DNA of 64,000 bases, taken from the NCBI RefSeq assembly GCF_900105205.1, contig NZ_FNSQ01000005.1, forward strand, positions 2,108,001 through 2,172,000. The letters are read 5' to 3'. Source of the stretch: Microbacterium hydrocarbonoxydans (lineage in GTDB: Bacteria > Actinomycetota > Actinomycetes > Actinomycetales > Microbacteriaceae). Made by a program: the position numbers and the translations under genes. The notes beneath the pieces are model-generated. The model worked only from the letters and a program-made list of their open reading frames with translations. It was not told the DNA's origin and did no database searches. Below are positions 49,471 to 57,430 of this stretch, in pieces; position 1 is the first letter of the stretch; each line of letters opens with the position of its first letter.

Positions 49471-49657
49471 GGTCATCTCCTTGTTCTGACGCGGTTGTGC
49501 GCCGTTGAGGTTGTCAAGTCGATCGGACGATCGAACTCCCTGGTGCCCGGCGCACACCCCACCCGCTCGGAAGCAGGACCTGTGGGAGTGGATGCCACGA
49601 CCGAAGTCGCTCTGGGCACGCGTAGTCACCCCGAGATCGAGGTGCTCTCTCAGCATA
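49471..49657 (-). promoter_or_regulatory. rpsB promoter and long structured 5' leader
   Basis: A TATGCT -10 (minus strand) lies at 49652-49657, implying a 5' UTR of about 175 nt. The leader contains a perfect 8-bp inverted repeat, GTGCGCCG (49497-49504) with CGGCGCAC (49548-49555), enclosing a smaller GATCG/CGATC stem. Ribosomal-protein leaders often bind their own product, so an S2 autoregulatory element is possible. No gene is visible from 49471 to 49777. Confidence 0.5.
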
Positions 49658-49777
49658 CAGGATGCCGCGGCCGTACTGTCCCTGCACCGGGAGTCGCCGG
49701 TACGGCTTCTGCACGACCTCTGCGCACGAGCTTCCTCGCCTGTTCGGCACCGTGATGCGCGGGAGGAGGATCACGGC

Positions 49778-50354
49778 ATGAAGATCCGTGCTCTCTCAAA
49801 CCCCGCCCGCTCGGTCGGGGGCATCCTCGTGCTGAGCGTCGTGCTGGTGACGGTGCCTGGCGGCTCGGTCTCCTCGACCGCGGCGGGCAGCTCGGCACAG
49901 GAGATCGCCGCGCCGGTCGGCAGCGGAAACCACCGCCTGCTGTGGCGGTGGCCTCTCGACGGCATGCGGGCGGTGGTGACGGCATACCGTGCGCCCGCCC
50001 ACGAGTACGGCGCAGGTCACCGGTGGTGTCGACCTCACCGCCACGACAGGCGCGGTGGTGCGCGCCCCGGCCGAGGGAACCGTCGCCTTCTCCGGGACGG
50101 TCGTCGATCGCCCTCTCCTCACGATCGAGCATGCGGGCGGAACGGTCTCGACTTTCGAGCCGCTGGAGTCCGCGCTGTCTCCGGGCGACACCGTGTCGGC
50201 CGGAGACGAGATCGGACGGGTTGCGGCGGGCGGGCATGCGCCCCCGGGGACCATCCATCTGGGAGTCCGCGTCGACGGGCACTACATCAACCCGCTCCTC
50301 CTGTTCGGGGAGACGCGTCGAGCAGTGCTGCTCCCCTGCTGTCTGCCGTTGTGA
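49778..50354 (+). pseudogene. M23 peptidase gene with one-base frameshift
   Basis: ATG 49778 has GGAGGAGGA upstream and a signal peptide (VGGILVLSVVLVTVPGGSVSSTAAG). The frame reads WRWPLDG and YRAPAHEYGAGH, then breaks. The family continuation GVDLTA, with the M23 zinc aspartate, is in the next frame, followed by VRAPAEGTVAFSG, LTIEHAGG and PPGTIHLGVRVDG. Removing one G near 50022 (in CACCGGTGG) restores GHRGVDLTA, so the break is one extra base. LytM-like proteins are often found upstream of rpsB in actinobacteria. It is either a recent pseudogene or a sequencing error. Confidence 0.85.
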
Positions 50355-50445
50355 TGCGATGAGCCTCGTGGACGAGGCATCGCTGCGGATCGGCCGAGTT
50401 CTGTGAGCGGTGCACCGGAGCGCCGGCTCATCGCGCTGCGGCTGG

Positions 50446-51348
50446 TCAGGCTCGCGGATGCGCGAGGCGGTAGGTGGCGGTGAGGCGCTCCGCCGAGACG
50501 TGCGTGTAGATCTGGGTGGTGCCGAGGCTGGCATGGCCGAGGATCTCCTGCACGGCTCTGAGATCGGCACCGCCGTCGAGGAGGTGCGTCGCCGCAGTAT
50601 GGCGCAGTGCGTGCGGTCCGACCGTCTCCGCCCCGACGAAGGGCGCCAAGACCTCGGCGACCAGGGTGTACACCGCTCGCGGGCCGATCCGTCCTCCGCG
50701 ATTGCCGAGGAAGAATGCAGGCGCGGGCCGCGCCGCTCGGGCGGCGAGGGCGGGGCGTCCGCGTGTGAGGTAGCCGCCGATCGCGTCACGCGCCGGCGCT
50801 CCGAACGGCACCACCCGTTCTTTCGAGCCTTTCCCGAGCACGCGCGCGGTGCCGCGGTCCAGATCGACGTCATCGATGTCGAGCCCGCACAGTTCGGAGA
50901 CGCGGATCCCGGCGCCGTACAGCAGCTCGAGCATGGCATGGTCACGCAGGGCAGCCGGCTCGCCACTGGCCGCCGCGTGTCGCTGCGATTCGAGCAGCGT
51001 CGTCATCGCGTCCTGCGAGGCGACGACGGGAAGTGTGCGTCCTCGCTTGGGGGCGACCAGGCGCAGGCTCGGGTCGTGCGTGATGAGCCCCTGCTCCTGA
51101 GCCCAGCTGAAGAAGGATCGGGCCGCCGCTGCGCGCCTGGCGAGGGTGGACCGGGTATCGCCGCGCTGCGTCGCCTGCCACAGCCAGTCGCGCAGCGTCT
51201 CGAGGCCGATGTCCTCCAGCGGAAGATCGCTCACCGTACCGGCCAGGTCCCGCAAGTCGGATCGGTATGCGCGCACGGTCGCCGGCGAGAGCCGACGCAC
51301 CTTCTCCAAATGCTCGGCGAACGCCTGGGCGGCAGCCGCGAACTCCAT
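50446..51348 (-). CDS. xerC: Tyrosine recombinase XerC
   Basis: 300 aa from ATG 51348, placed 6 nt after CATGCT. N-terminal SAM-like core-binding domain (HLEKVRRLSPATVRAYRSDL), then the catalytic domain with Arg in GAGIRVSELCGLD, Lys in GKGSKERVVP, HxxR in PHALRHTAATHLL, the second His in LGHASLGTTQIYTHV and the Tyr nucleophile in that motif. It resolves chromosome dimers at dif. Intact, although the genes on both sides are damaged. Confidence 0.95.
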   Translation of the reverse strand: MEFAAAAQAFAEHLEKVRRLSPATVRAYRSDLRDLAGTVSDLPLEDIGLETLRDWLWQATQRGDTRSTLARRAAAARSFFSWAQEQGLITHDPSLRLVAPKRGRTLPVVASQDAMTTLLESQRHAAASGEPAALRDHAMLELLYGAGIRVSELCGLDIDDVDLDRGTARVLGKGSKERVVPFGAPARDAIGGYLTRGRPALAARAARPAPAFFLGNRGGRIGPRAVYTLVAEVLAPFVGAETVGPHALRHTAATHLLDGGADLRAVQEILGHASLGTTQIYTHVSAERLTATYRLAHPRA

Positions 51349-51481
51349 GGGTCCAGCATGCCGGACCGCCCCGTCGCACCCGGTCAGCCGCGCCGCGCCC
51401 GCAGCCGCCACTCGGACGACCCGCGACGCGGCGTTCGAGTACGACGCGCGACCGCGGACACCCTCACCCGCGAGCGTCGCC

Positions 51482-51938
51482 CGCGGCCGCTGGAGAACCG
51501 GGTGTTCATCCGCCTCTTCGCGGATCTCATGGAAGAGGACGAGGCGGACACCTTCGACGCTCCCGCTCCCCTCGCTGCACGCCTCCGCGAGATCGAGGAG
51601 GAGAGGTCACGGTGGACCCGCGTGGCCGCGCTGCCGGGTGCAGACCTCCGCAGATCGAGGCCGAGCTAGTCCGCCTCCAGAAGGACGGTGAGGAGGTAGC
51701 CGCCGAGCTGGGTAAGTCTCGCGTGTCCGGGGTCTATGCGGATCTTGTCGAGTACGCCCGCGACTATGCCAAGGGGATCCCGGCTCAGATGCCTGGAGCC
51801 GGTACCTACGAGATCGACTTCACGCCCTGGGTCGAGTACATGCGGAGCCTGGAGCTGGACGCTCAGCGGGCGCTAGTGGGACGCCTCAGCACCCGGGTCT
51901 ATAAGGGACGTGGTTTGGATCGAGTCAAGATCGGCTAG
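51482..51938 (+). pseudogene. Large serine recombinase C-terminal remnant
   Basis: One frame reads NRVFIRLFADLMEEDEADTF and a coiled-coil REIEEERSRWTR, then stops. A single missing base near 51653 shifts to the next frame, which continues IEAELVRLQKDGEEVAAEL and ends WVEYMRSLELDAQRALVGRL plus GRGLDRVKIG. This is the post-zinc-ribbon coiled coil and terminal segment (LDxxRQRALV...GRGxDxxxI) typical of large serine integrases. The catalytic half is absent. Confidence 0.65.
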
Positions 51939-51954
51939 TCCGCTACGCCACCGC

Positions 51955-51960
51955 TACGAT
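51955..51960 (+). promoter_or_regulatory. -10 hexamer TACGAT, gene 51967
   Basis: TACGAT, 6-nt gap, ATG 51967. Confidence 0.55.
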
Positions 51961-51966
51961 TCGACC

Positions 51967-52569
51967 ATGCTGATTCAGTTCGATCCGTTCGCGTTCGTCG
52001 TGGCACTGGCGGCGTTTCTTGTTGCTTGGCGGGCGCACTACCTCGCGAAAGGTGCACCTGAGAAGGCGCGGCGACGCGAGATCCGCGACGAGATCCGAGG
52101 GCGAATCGAAGCCCTTCGCGAATCCACTAGCCCGCTCTCTATCATCATCGACCTAGGACAGCCTCTGGTTGCACCGCCAGCCGACTTCAACGCGAACGTG
52201 AAGGCCTTGGACAATCTCTCCGACCGCGTGCCCGAGACAACCCAAATCCGGGGCATCCACGTGACGGCCTTCTCTCTCGCTAGCCGGTGGTACTCAGCGT
52301 TTCACGATGAAACCCAATACGACCTGACTAAGGCGCGAGCGCAGAAGTGGCAACAGAACCTCGCGGACGCTCGCACCAGCGGCACTCAGGCCATGATCGA
52401 TGCCGCAGCAGGCCACTTCGACGACTACACAAACCAGGCAGAAAAGCTCCGGCGCGTGGCCGACGCGAGCCGCACGCAAGTACGAGAAGGTCTAAGCATC
52501 TTCAAGACTCGCGCTGACGCCTACACCGACTGGCTGAACACACTCGACCGAGGCAAGGCAAAGCGGTAG
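51967..52569 (+). CDS. Membrane-anchored coiled-coil protein, 200 aa
   Basis: One N-terminal membrane helix (FAFVVALAAFLVAWRAHYLA), then a charged helical cytoplasmic domain with likely coiled coils (EKARRREIRDEIRGRIEALR; AEKLRRVADASRTQVREG). No family recognised. It is the largest intact gene of the decayed element and has its own leaderless promoter and a terminator, so it seems to be an expressed cargo gene. Confidence 0.65.
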   Translation: MLIQFDPFAFVVALAAFLVAWRAHYLAKGAPEKARRREIRDEIRGRIEALRESTSPLSIIIDLGQPLVAPPADFNANVKALDNLSDRVPETTQIRGIHVTAFSLASRWYSAFHDETQYDLTKARAQKWQQNLADARTSGTQAMIDAAAGHFDDYTNQAEKLRRVADASRTQVREGLSIFKTRADAYTDWLNTLDRGKAKR

Positions 52570-52600
52570 TAGTTCAGGGTAAACAGCCGGCTAAGCACGA

Positions 52601-52638
52601 CAAAGCCCTAGAGCGGACGACTTGACTCTAGGGCTTTG
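52601..52638. terminator. Bidirectional terminator
   Basis: CAAAGCCCTAGAG (52601-52613) and CTCTAGGGCTTTG (52626-52638) form a 13-bp stem between convergent genes. A GTTGTTG follows on the plus side. Confidence 0.8.
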
Positions 52639-52646
52639 TTGTTGGC

Positions 52647-52835
52647 TCACAGCGGGAGGTAATTGGCTTCCACCTCTTCGAGGCTGACCCCGTCCTCACC
52701 TCCGAAGACCGTCTTGATGTAGTCCGCTTCCATCACCCGGTAGTAGTCAGGGTTAGCGCCTTGGACCAACAGCAGACCATCAGGCCGGAGATGAGCGCGG
52801 AGGACATGGAGGCGCGTGCGGAGATCATCAGTCAT
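52647..52835 (-). CDS. Small hypothetical protein, 62 aa
   Basis: ATG 52835 is selected by CATAAT 6 nt upstream on the minus strand. The peptide (MTDDLRTRLHVLRAHLRPDG... ending EVEANYLPL) is an acidic alpha/beta miniprotein. Function unknown. It lies 7 nt after the small membrane-protein gene and converges on the terminator. Confidence 0.5.
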   Translation of the reverse strand: MTDDLRTRLHVLRAHLRPDGLLLVQGANPDYYRVMEADYIKTVFGGEDGVSLEEVEANYLPL

Positions 52836-52841
52836 GCGCTC

Positions 52842-52847
52842 ATTATG
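52842..52847 (-). promoter_or_regulatory. -10 hexamer CATAAT, gene 52835
   Basis: CATAAT on the minus strand, 6 nt before ATG 52835. Confidence 0.5.
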
Positions 52848-53067
52848 GCGTGCGGCCATAGACGGCTTCGTAGCAGCTCGCCGCCATGTCGGCCATGTCG
52901 CTGGTGTCGGACGTGTCGTAGATGCCTTTGCTAGCCAGGCACGCGCGGTAGTCCGCCTCCTGGGTGGAGGCGTTCAGACCGTTGACGACGAGGACAATCA
53001 CGACCGTTGCCACGATGACAAGCGCACCCAGCGCCGAGGCCAGGATGATTGCGAGACGCTTAGTCAT
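52843..53067 (-). CDS. Small single-pass membrane protein, 74 aa
   Basis: The N-terminus MTKRLAII leads into a long hydrophobic helix (LASALGALVIVATVVIVLVV), then a short outside domain with two cysteines (RACLASKG, AASCYEAV). No family recognised. Typical small cargo of actinobacterial elements. Confidence 0.55.
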   Translation of the reverse strand: MTKRLAIILASALGALVIVATVVIVLVVNGLNASTQEADYRACLASKGIYDTSDTSDMADMAASCYEAVYGRTP

Positions 53068-53221
53068 GGGTGGACCTTAACAGGTCCTGTATCTCTTGCG
53101 GAAGTGTGTCTGGGTACCCGTGCCGGTCAGTGTCTCCAACGGCTCCACCTGGACCGCACTTGCCCCGCTCATCAGTGACGGGACAGACTGGGAGCAAGCG
53201 GTCTAGTCCGATTTCCATCTG
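53060..53221 (-). CDS. Possible small Cys-containing protein or gene fragment
   Basis: The frame from ATG 53221 reads MEIGLDRLLPVCPVTDERG, then KCGPGG and LPQEIQDLL. It ends 8 nt inside the next gene. The sequence is less shadow-like than other frames here, but it sits on the dprA junction, so it may be the tail of a broken gene. Confidence 0.3.
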   Translation of the reverse strand, partial: QMEIGLDRLLPVCPVTDERGKCGPGGAVGDTDRHGYPDTLPQEIQDLLRSTHD

Positions 53222-53237
53222 AGCTTCTGCGACAGGA

Positions 53238-53953
53238 GCGCCATTTGGTCGGAGCCGTACCGCAGGGAACCTCGCTGACCACCGCACCGGTGTCGACGAT
53301 CCGGCGCAACAGCTGCTGGTGTCCCTGAGGATAGGCGCGATCCACGCCGCCGGCCAGGAACGCGATGGTCTTGCCTTCGACGCTCATCGCTGCCCGGTGA
53401 GCGGCTCCGTCGATCCCGTAGGAGCCGCCCGACACGATCACAGCGCCGTTGGTCGCCAGATCACCCGCGAAGTCCGCTGCGAGCATCTCCCCGTATTCGC
53501 TGGCGGCCCGCGCACCGACGATGGCGACGCGCGGTCCTGCCGTGAGCAACGAGGTGTCGCCGCGTACCCAGAGCAGTGTGGGCGCGTGCGCACCGAGGTC
53601 GTCGAGCGCCTGGGGCCATTCCGCATCGCCGGGGAGCACCAGGCGCGCACCGACGTCGCGCGCTGCGGTGACCGCATCGATCACACGGCGAGGATCAGCC
53701 CGCGTGCCCAGCGGGAGCGTCCTTCCGCCAGTGCACAAGCGGACGCGGAGACGTCACCAGCGAGGTCGCCGCACGCGACACTGAGCGCGTCGATGGCACC
53801 GAGCTCCGCGATCAACGCACCGGCCACCCCATCTCCCGGTTCAGCGAGCACGGACCAGGCGATCCGTGCGAGATCGGTCTCCACGTCCGCCGTGGCGCGG
53901 GTCTCGTGCAGAGCAGCCCGCACGACCGGGTCTGTTCGGAGTCCCGCGATCAC
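53238..53953 (-). pseudogene. dprA: dprA, truncated and frameshifted
   Basis: The GTG at 53953 overlaps the comM stop (GTGA), the normal order. The first 90 codons are the helical N-domain, then a base is missing near 53706 (TGGGC^ACGCGG). In the next frame the Rossmann-like core continues: VAIVGARAASEYGE, VSGGSYGIDGAAHRAA, FLAGGVDRAYPQGH and VSEVPCGTAPTKWR. Similarity ends at TKWR, where intact DprA goes on for about 140 more residues. DprA loads RecA on incoming single strands during transformation. Two independent lesions make it non-functional. Confidence 0.88.
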
Positions 53954-54045
53954 GAGGCGAACCCTCTCCTCAGGAACAGCGCGCGCCCGACCTCATCGCG
54001 GCCGGGGCGGTCGACGCCCGCGAGGTCCGCCATGGTCCACGCGAG
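53950..54045 (-). pseudogene. comM: comM 3' remnant (last about 31 codons)
   Basis: The minus strand reads LAWTMADLAGVDRPGRDEVGRA and ends LFLRRGFAS with a stop overlapping dprA. This is the C-terminal end of ComM (RxAWTxADLxGxxRP). A stop codon and foreign sequence come directly before it at 54046. The 5' part of the gene is at 61480-62403, and about 165 codons between the two parts are missing. Confidence 0.85.
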
Positions 54046-54082
54046 TCAAATGCAGTGTCTAAGACATAGGTTCCATCATCGA

Positions 54083-54088
54083 TAGGAT
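54083..54088 (+). promoter_or_regulatory. -10 hexamer TAGGAT, gene 54095
   Basis: TAGGAT, 6-nt gap, ATG 54095. Confidence 0.55.
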
Positions 54089-54094
54089 CACGGA

Positions 54095-54826
54095 ATGGCG
54101 ATACGCTGGCTGTTCGGTGAGACCGTGCGATGGGAGAACGGGGCACTCCTGCACCCAATGACCTTCGACATCGATGTCGTCAAAGACGTCGAACGGATGA
54201 TTCGCCTTGGCCCGAGCACCCTCGATCCTCGGCTCAAGATTCGAATCCTCGAACCTGGTCTCGCCGAGCCCGACGACTCCCCAGTGAGCGTCGACGACAT
54301 TCACCAGCTGAGTGGCCACGAGAGACGGTACCTGTTTCTAGAGACGCCACGGAACTACGACCCAGATGAGCAGTACATCAGCATCGACTTCCGTAGCGAC
54401 TTTTCTCTCCGCGTCGACAGCCGCAACGTAGACCGCGAGTTGGTTTCGCGAGTGGTCGGGCACCTCAATGGGACGGGGCGGCTGCGCCCCGTTTGGCAGC
54501 GAGTGCTACCGGTTGCTCCGATCGCGTTCGCCGTCGCCGCTACTGCACTTGGGTTCGTTGCGCTTGCCACGAGCGCCGCGAATCTCGCCTCGGTGCTATT
54601 CGCGCTGACGCTCATGGTAGCTCTGTGGGTCGGTGCGGTGCTTCTGGCCCGGCGCATGAGCGATCGGACAAAAATGAAGGAGTTCGGAGCTCGTTTCCGA
54701 GAAGCCTCTCGGTCCGAAGTCAGAGAGCGCCTCCGGAACGCCCGTGCGGGAGCGATCGTCGCAGTGATCACGACGCCAATCGCCGGCTTCATCGGCTACC
54801 TGTTGCGGGTGTGGACTGGCGGTTGA
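54095..54826 (+). CDS. Orphan membrane protein, 243 aa
   Basis: Residues 1-130 form a soluble domain with alternating strands (WENGALLHPMTFDIDVVKDV; RYLFLETPRNYDPDEQYISIDF). Two adjacent membrane helices (about 138-180) follow, then a basic cytoplasmic loop and a last helix (AIVAVITTPIAGFIGYLL). No family recognised. First gene inside the island, with its own leaderless promoter. A membrane effector or sensor is conceivable but unproven. Confidence 0.65.
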   Translation: MAIRWLFGETVRWENGALLHPMTFDIDVVKDVERMIRLGPSTLDPRLKIRILEPGLAEPDDSPVSVDDIHQLSGHERRYLFLETPRNYDPDEQYISIDFRSDFSLRVDSRNVDRELVSRVVGHLNGTGRLRPVWQRVLPVAPIAFAVAATALGFVALATSAANLASVLFALTLMVALWVGAVLLARRMSDRTKMKEFGARFREASRSEVRERLRNARAGAIVAVITTPIAGFIGYLLRVWTGG

Positions 54827-54947
54827 ACCGCGTCGAGAGGGGGTACTTCCCGACGAGACGGAAGGCGGCGATCGCCGGTCCCGCTATCGCGAGCACCGCG
54901 CCGAGGGCATAGAGGAATGTGGCGAGGCTTGCAATCGAGTCATCCAC
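54789..54947 (-). CDS. Small membrane protein, 52 aa
   Basis: Minus-strand frame from GTG 54947: MDDSIASLATFLYALGAVL, then AIAGPAIAAFRLVGKYPLS and a short basic tail. A single hydrophobic helix plus basic end is typical of small membrane proteins. Its end overlaps the convergent 243-aa gene by 38 nt. No clear promoter or Shine-Dalgarno sequence, so it is tentative. Confidence 0.35.
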   Translation of the reverse strand: MDDSIASLATFLYALGAVLAIAGPAIAAFRLVGKYPLSTRFNRQSTPATGSR

Positions 54948-54965
54948 GCGAAGAGCGTCTCGCGC

Positions 54966-55184
54966 CTAGGCGAGCGAGCCAGAGCGCCGGATGCGCGCCT
55001 CGCCGGCGAGTGCGTCCTCAGTCCAGTGCTCCACCTTGCCACTGTCGAGCATCACTGCGTATACCGCGATATTCATCTCGCCGTCGCTGAGGTCGTAGTA
55101 GTCGAAGCGCGAGCCGGATTGCGGGCGCGCGATCTGCCCGATCTTGCCTTCGGGCGTGGTGACGACTTGTCCTGTCTCAAACAT
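54966..55184 (-). CDS. Small SH3-like protein, 72 aa
   Basis: A beta-rich sequence of the type found in small phage and element proteins: MFETGQVVTTPEGKIGQIA, then FDYYDLSDGEMNIAVYAVML and SGKVEHWTEDALAG. The motif GxVVxTPxGxxGxI recalls SH3-like barrels. ATG 55184 is 6 nt after TAGCCT and overlaps the recombinase remnant's stop. Confidence 0.6.
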   Translation of the reverse strand: MFETGQVVTTPEGKIGQIARPQSGSRFDYYDLSDGEMNIAVYAVMLDSGKVEHWTEDALAGEARIRRSGSLA

Positions 55185-56110
55185 GAGCCGAGGCTATCGC
55201 CTGGTGCCACGTCAGTGCGAGTGTCGCCTCTGTGTGTGCGAGTCGCCCCGCAGCGTCGCGAGGTGCCCGTGACCCCTTCCCCGGCGACCGCATCTCGATC
55301 GAGCGAAGAGCGCGCACGATCGCCCGCTGTCGATCCATGTGCAGCGCGGCCCACGCCTCCGCAACAGCCGTCCCGCGAGCTTCGTAGGCGTCGCCCGCGC
55401 CCTCCGCGCGCCCCAGGACGTCGCCGAGCACGTCCACGCGCCCCGCGTCGCTCATCTGCGCCTCGAGAGTGCCCATCTCCGCTCGGAGGTCGCGGAGCGT
55501 GGCCTCGGCCTTTGCGAGCGTCGTGTGCCCGCCCGCGACGAGCGCGAGGACGTCCGCCTCGCCCTGTTGCTTCGCGAGCATCTTCACGCGGAGCTCCGCA
55601 ACGTTCGGAGCATCGTCTCGGCGAAGGATCTCAGCCGCGTCGGGTCGCGCCAGCCGGTCGAGCACGACATGCGTGATGAAGTGATCGGCGTCGTCGCGCT
55701 TCCGGCTGAGATGCGGCGACACGCTGCATCGATAGGAGCGGATGTCGCGAATGACGCCCGCCTTCATCGCGCCGCCGCACACTCCGCACGTCGCAATGCC
55801 GGAGAGGAGCGACTTCGGCATCGCGCCCGGGTTCGAGCGACGCACGGGATCGGCGAGCAAGCCTCGTGCAGCCGCCCACGTCTCGGGTGTGACGAGCGAC
55901 TCCCACGAACCGACGGGCAGGTCAGCCAGCCGTAGATTCTGTTGCGCACTCTGACCAGCGTCCGAAGCTCGTGGCGGCGCGACCAAGGCCGCTCGGCCAA
56001 CGCGGCGACCTGCTCATCCTGCGGAGCGTTGGCGAACCGAGCGATTCGGTCAACGGTGACGCGTCCGCCCTCGTACACGTGCGGCGTCTGGGGGCGCGAC
56101 TCTTGGACAA
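55177..56110 (-). pseudogene. Large serine recombinase, 5'-truncated and frameshifted
   Basis: The 3' part is clear: GSWESLVTPETWAAARGLL, a zinc ribbon (ATCGVCGGAMKAG, then YRCSV), a coiled coil and the terminal LHMDRQRAIVRAL. Upstream, another frame carries VTVDRIARFANAP and RTLVRVRN, the linker that normally precedes the zinc region, so a frameshift lies near 55955. The N-terminal catalytic domain with the nucleophilic serine is missing. It is presumably the former integrase of this island. Confidence 0.8.
55191..55196 (-). promoter_or_regulatory. -10 hexamer TAGCCT, gene 55184
   Basis: TAGCCT (minus strand), 6 nt before ATG 55184. Confidence 0.5.
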
Positions 56111-56115
56111 CACGC

Positions 56116-56871
56116 TTACTGGCGCTTCTGTGTGGCTCGCTCCGCGGCCTCGCGCTTGCTCTCAGGAATGAGGGCGTAGAGCTCCTCCCACTCGCGGGGC
56201 CGCGCGACAAGCTCGTGCACCACCTCATTAATGGCCGCGAACAGTGCACGGACCACCCCCGAGTCTTCTTCGACGAGATAGAGCGTCACAAGTTCATCGT
56301 CATCGCCATGGAGGGCATCGTTGCCGACCACTCGGAGCGCGGTAAGTATTTTCCATAGCTCCGGGCTGACCTTGGAGTGAAGAGCCCCCAGCCGATCCTG
56401 CAGGTTCTTTCTCCCCGGCGTTCCGTCGAGCTCCTTGAGGAGCGCCTCCATTGACGCTCGGGCGAGAGCGGCCGCGGCTCGGCGTGACGTCGGCAGCACA
56501 GCCGCCGCCTCCTCGTAGAGCTCTCGCGCCTTGTCCGGCATCTCCGGGTGCGGCGGCTTGATTCCCGCAGTCACGCGTGGGTGAAGACGTTCATCCTGCC
56601 GCCACACCGTTAGCCGTCGACACGCGGCGCAGATCGATCCCCACCATGTGGATTCATCGCTATAGGCCCGCCATGCGTCGGTGGTGTCCAACTCACCAGC
56701 GAACATGCCCCACTGAGTCAGTTGGTATGCGTCTTGCTCGTCAGATAGGTCGATCGGTTCGAAGTTTCCGGAGTTGTCTGTGAGGACCTTGAGGCTGACC
56801 TTCGTCTGATGCGCAACGACGCCGCAGTACGCACAACTGAAACTGTCTTCGATTCGCTCGGAGCTGTTCAC
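56116..56871 (-). CDS. DUF4145-type protein with zinc-binding N-terminus
   Basis: 251 aa from GTG 56871, which has TAAGCT 6 nt upstream. The N-terminus has CAYCG and CAACRRL, a probable four-Cys zinc knuckle. The C-terminal part matches the DUF4145 pattern: YEEAAAVLPTSRRAAAALARASMEALLKEL (about residues 118-147), then LRVVGNDALHGD. DUF4145 domains occur alone and in restriction-modification genes; the function is unresolved. The position beside the 1319-aa protein in an island suggests defence-related cargo. Confidence 0.8.
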   Translation of the reverse strand: MNSSERIEDSFSCAYCGVVAHQTKVSLKVLTDNSGNFEPIDLSDEQDAYQLTQWGMFAGELDTTDAWRAYSDESTWWGSICAACRRLTVWRQDERLHPRVTAGIKPPHPEMPDKARELYEEAAAVLPTSRRAAAALARASMEALLKELDGTPGRKNLQDRLGALHSKVSPELWKILTALRVVGNDALHGDDDELVTLYLVEEDSGVVRALFAAINEVVHELVARPREWEELYALIPESKREAAERATQKRQ

Positions 56872-57093
56872 GCCATGAGCTTACTGAGTCGGCGGCGGCC
56901 CCTACTCGGGGCGCGCATCTGCGTCACGCCTCGACGCTCAGCCCGTCGACCCCTGGGGGTGACTCCCCCTACCCCACCGACGAAAGCCCGGAGCGGCATA
57001 GCCTCTCCCTGCTCGCGCCCGCAGAACTCTGTCTTTCCCCGACCCACGATCAGTTCATTCTCACCGCTATACACACCCTCTGAGGAGGCTCTC
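56872..57093. other. Divergent promoter region
   Basis: A gene-free stretch between DUF4145 (minus) and the 76-aa gene (plus). It contains the TAAGCT -10 of the former (56878-56883) and a TATACA element near 57068 upstream of the latter. A hairpin-prone CCCCTGGGGGTGACTCCCCC lies near 56950. Confidence 0.4.
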
Positions 57094-57324
57094 TTGTCAT
57101 CCCCTGTGCACCCTGCCCACTGGCCGGACCCGGTCGTCGACACATACGACTCCGTGCTCGCCGAGTCGCCTGAACTCGCCGGAGCTTCCTTCGTGACCCT
57201 CGTCGAGGCGTGCGAACTGCTGGCGTCGGCATATGCCCTCGACAAGGTCGCCGCTGCGGCCCACTACATCTCGACTGGATCGACAGGCCAGACAACCGCC
57301 CACCCATGTCTCGTCGAGGCGTGA
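57094..57324 (+). CDS. Small hypothetical protein, 76 aa
   Basis: TTG 57094 has GAGGAGG 5 nt upstream; GTG 57106 is an alternative. The predicted protein is helical (DPVVDTYDSVLAESPELAGASFVTLVEACE, about residues 12-41) with no recognisable domain. It converges on the large gene. Confidence 0.5.
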   Translation: MSSPVHPAHWPDPVVDTYDSVLAESPELAGASFVTLVEACELLASAYALDKVAAAAHYISTGSTGQTTAHPCLVEA

Positions 57325-57430
57325 CTTGCCCGTACAGAGGCGTCGCGCATCCTGGGTCGTCTCATCCTTCCGGCGAACCGCCGCCGGGAGCGTCGTGTCA
57401 TCGCGCGGTCGATAGGCAAGCCGCCGCTTC

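Larger units (their letters stand above)
51440..53237. mobile_element. Decayed serine-recombinase element in dprA
   Basis: Between the region upstream of xerC and the break in dprA lies about 1.8 kb of foreign-looking DNA. It holds a recombinase 3' fragment, a 200-aa membrane/coiled-coil protein, a bidirectional terminator and two or three very small genes. The 5' part of the recombinase and the 3' part of dprA are both gone, so a deletion has removed one end of the original element. Confidence 0.6.
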
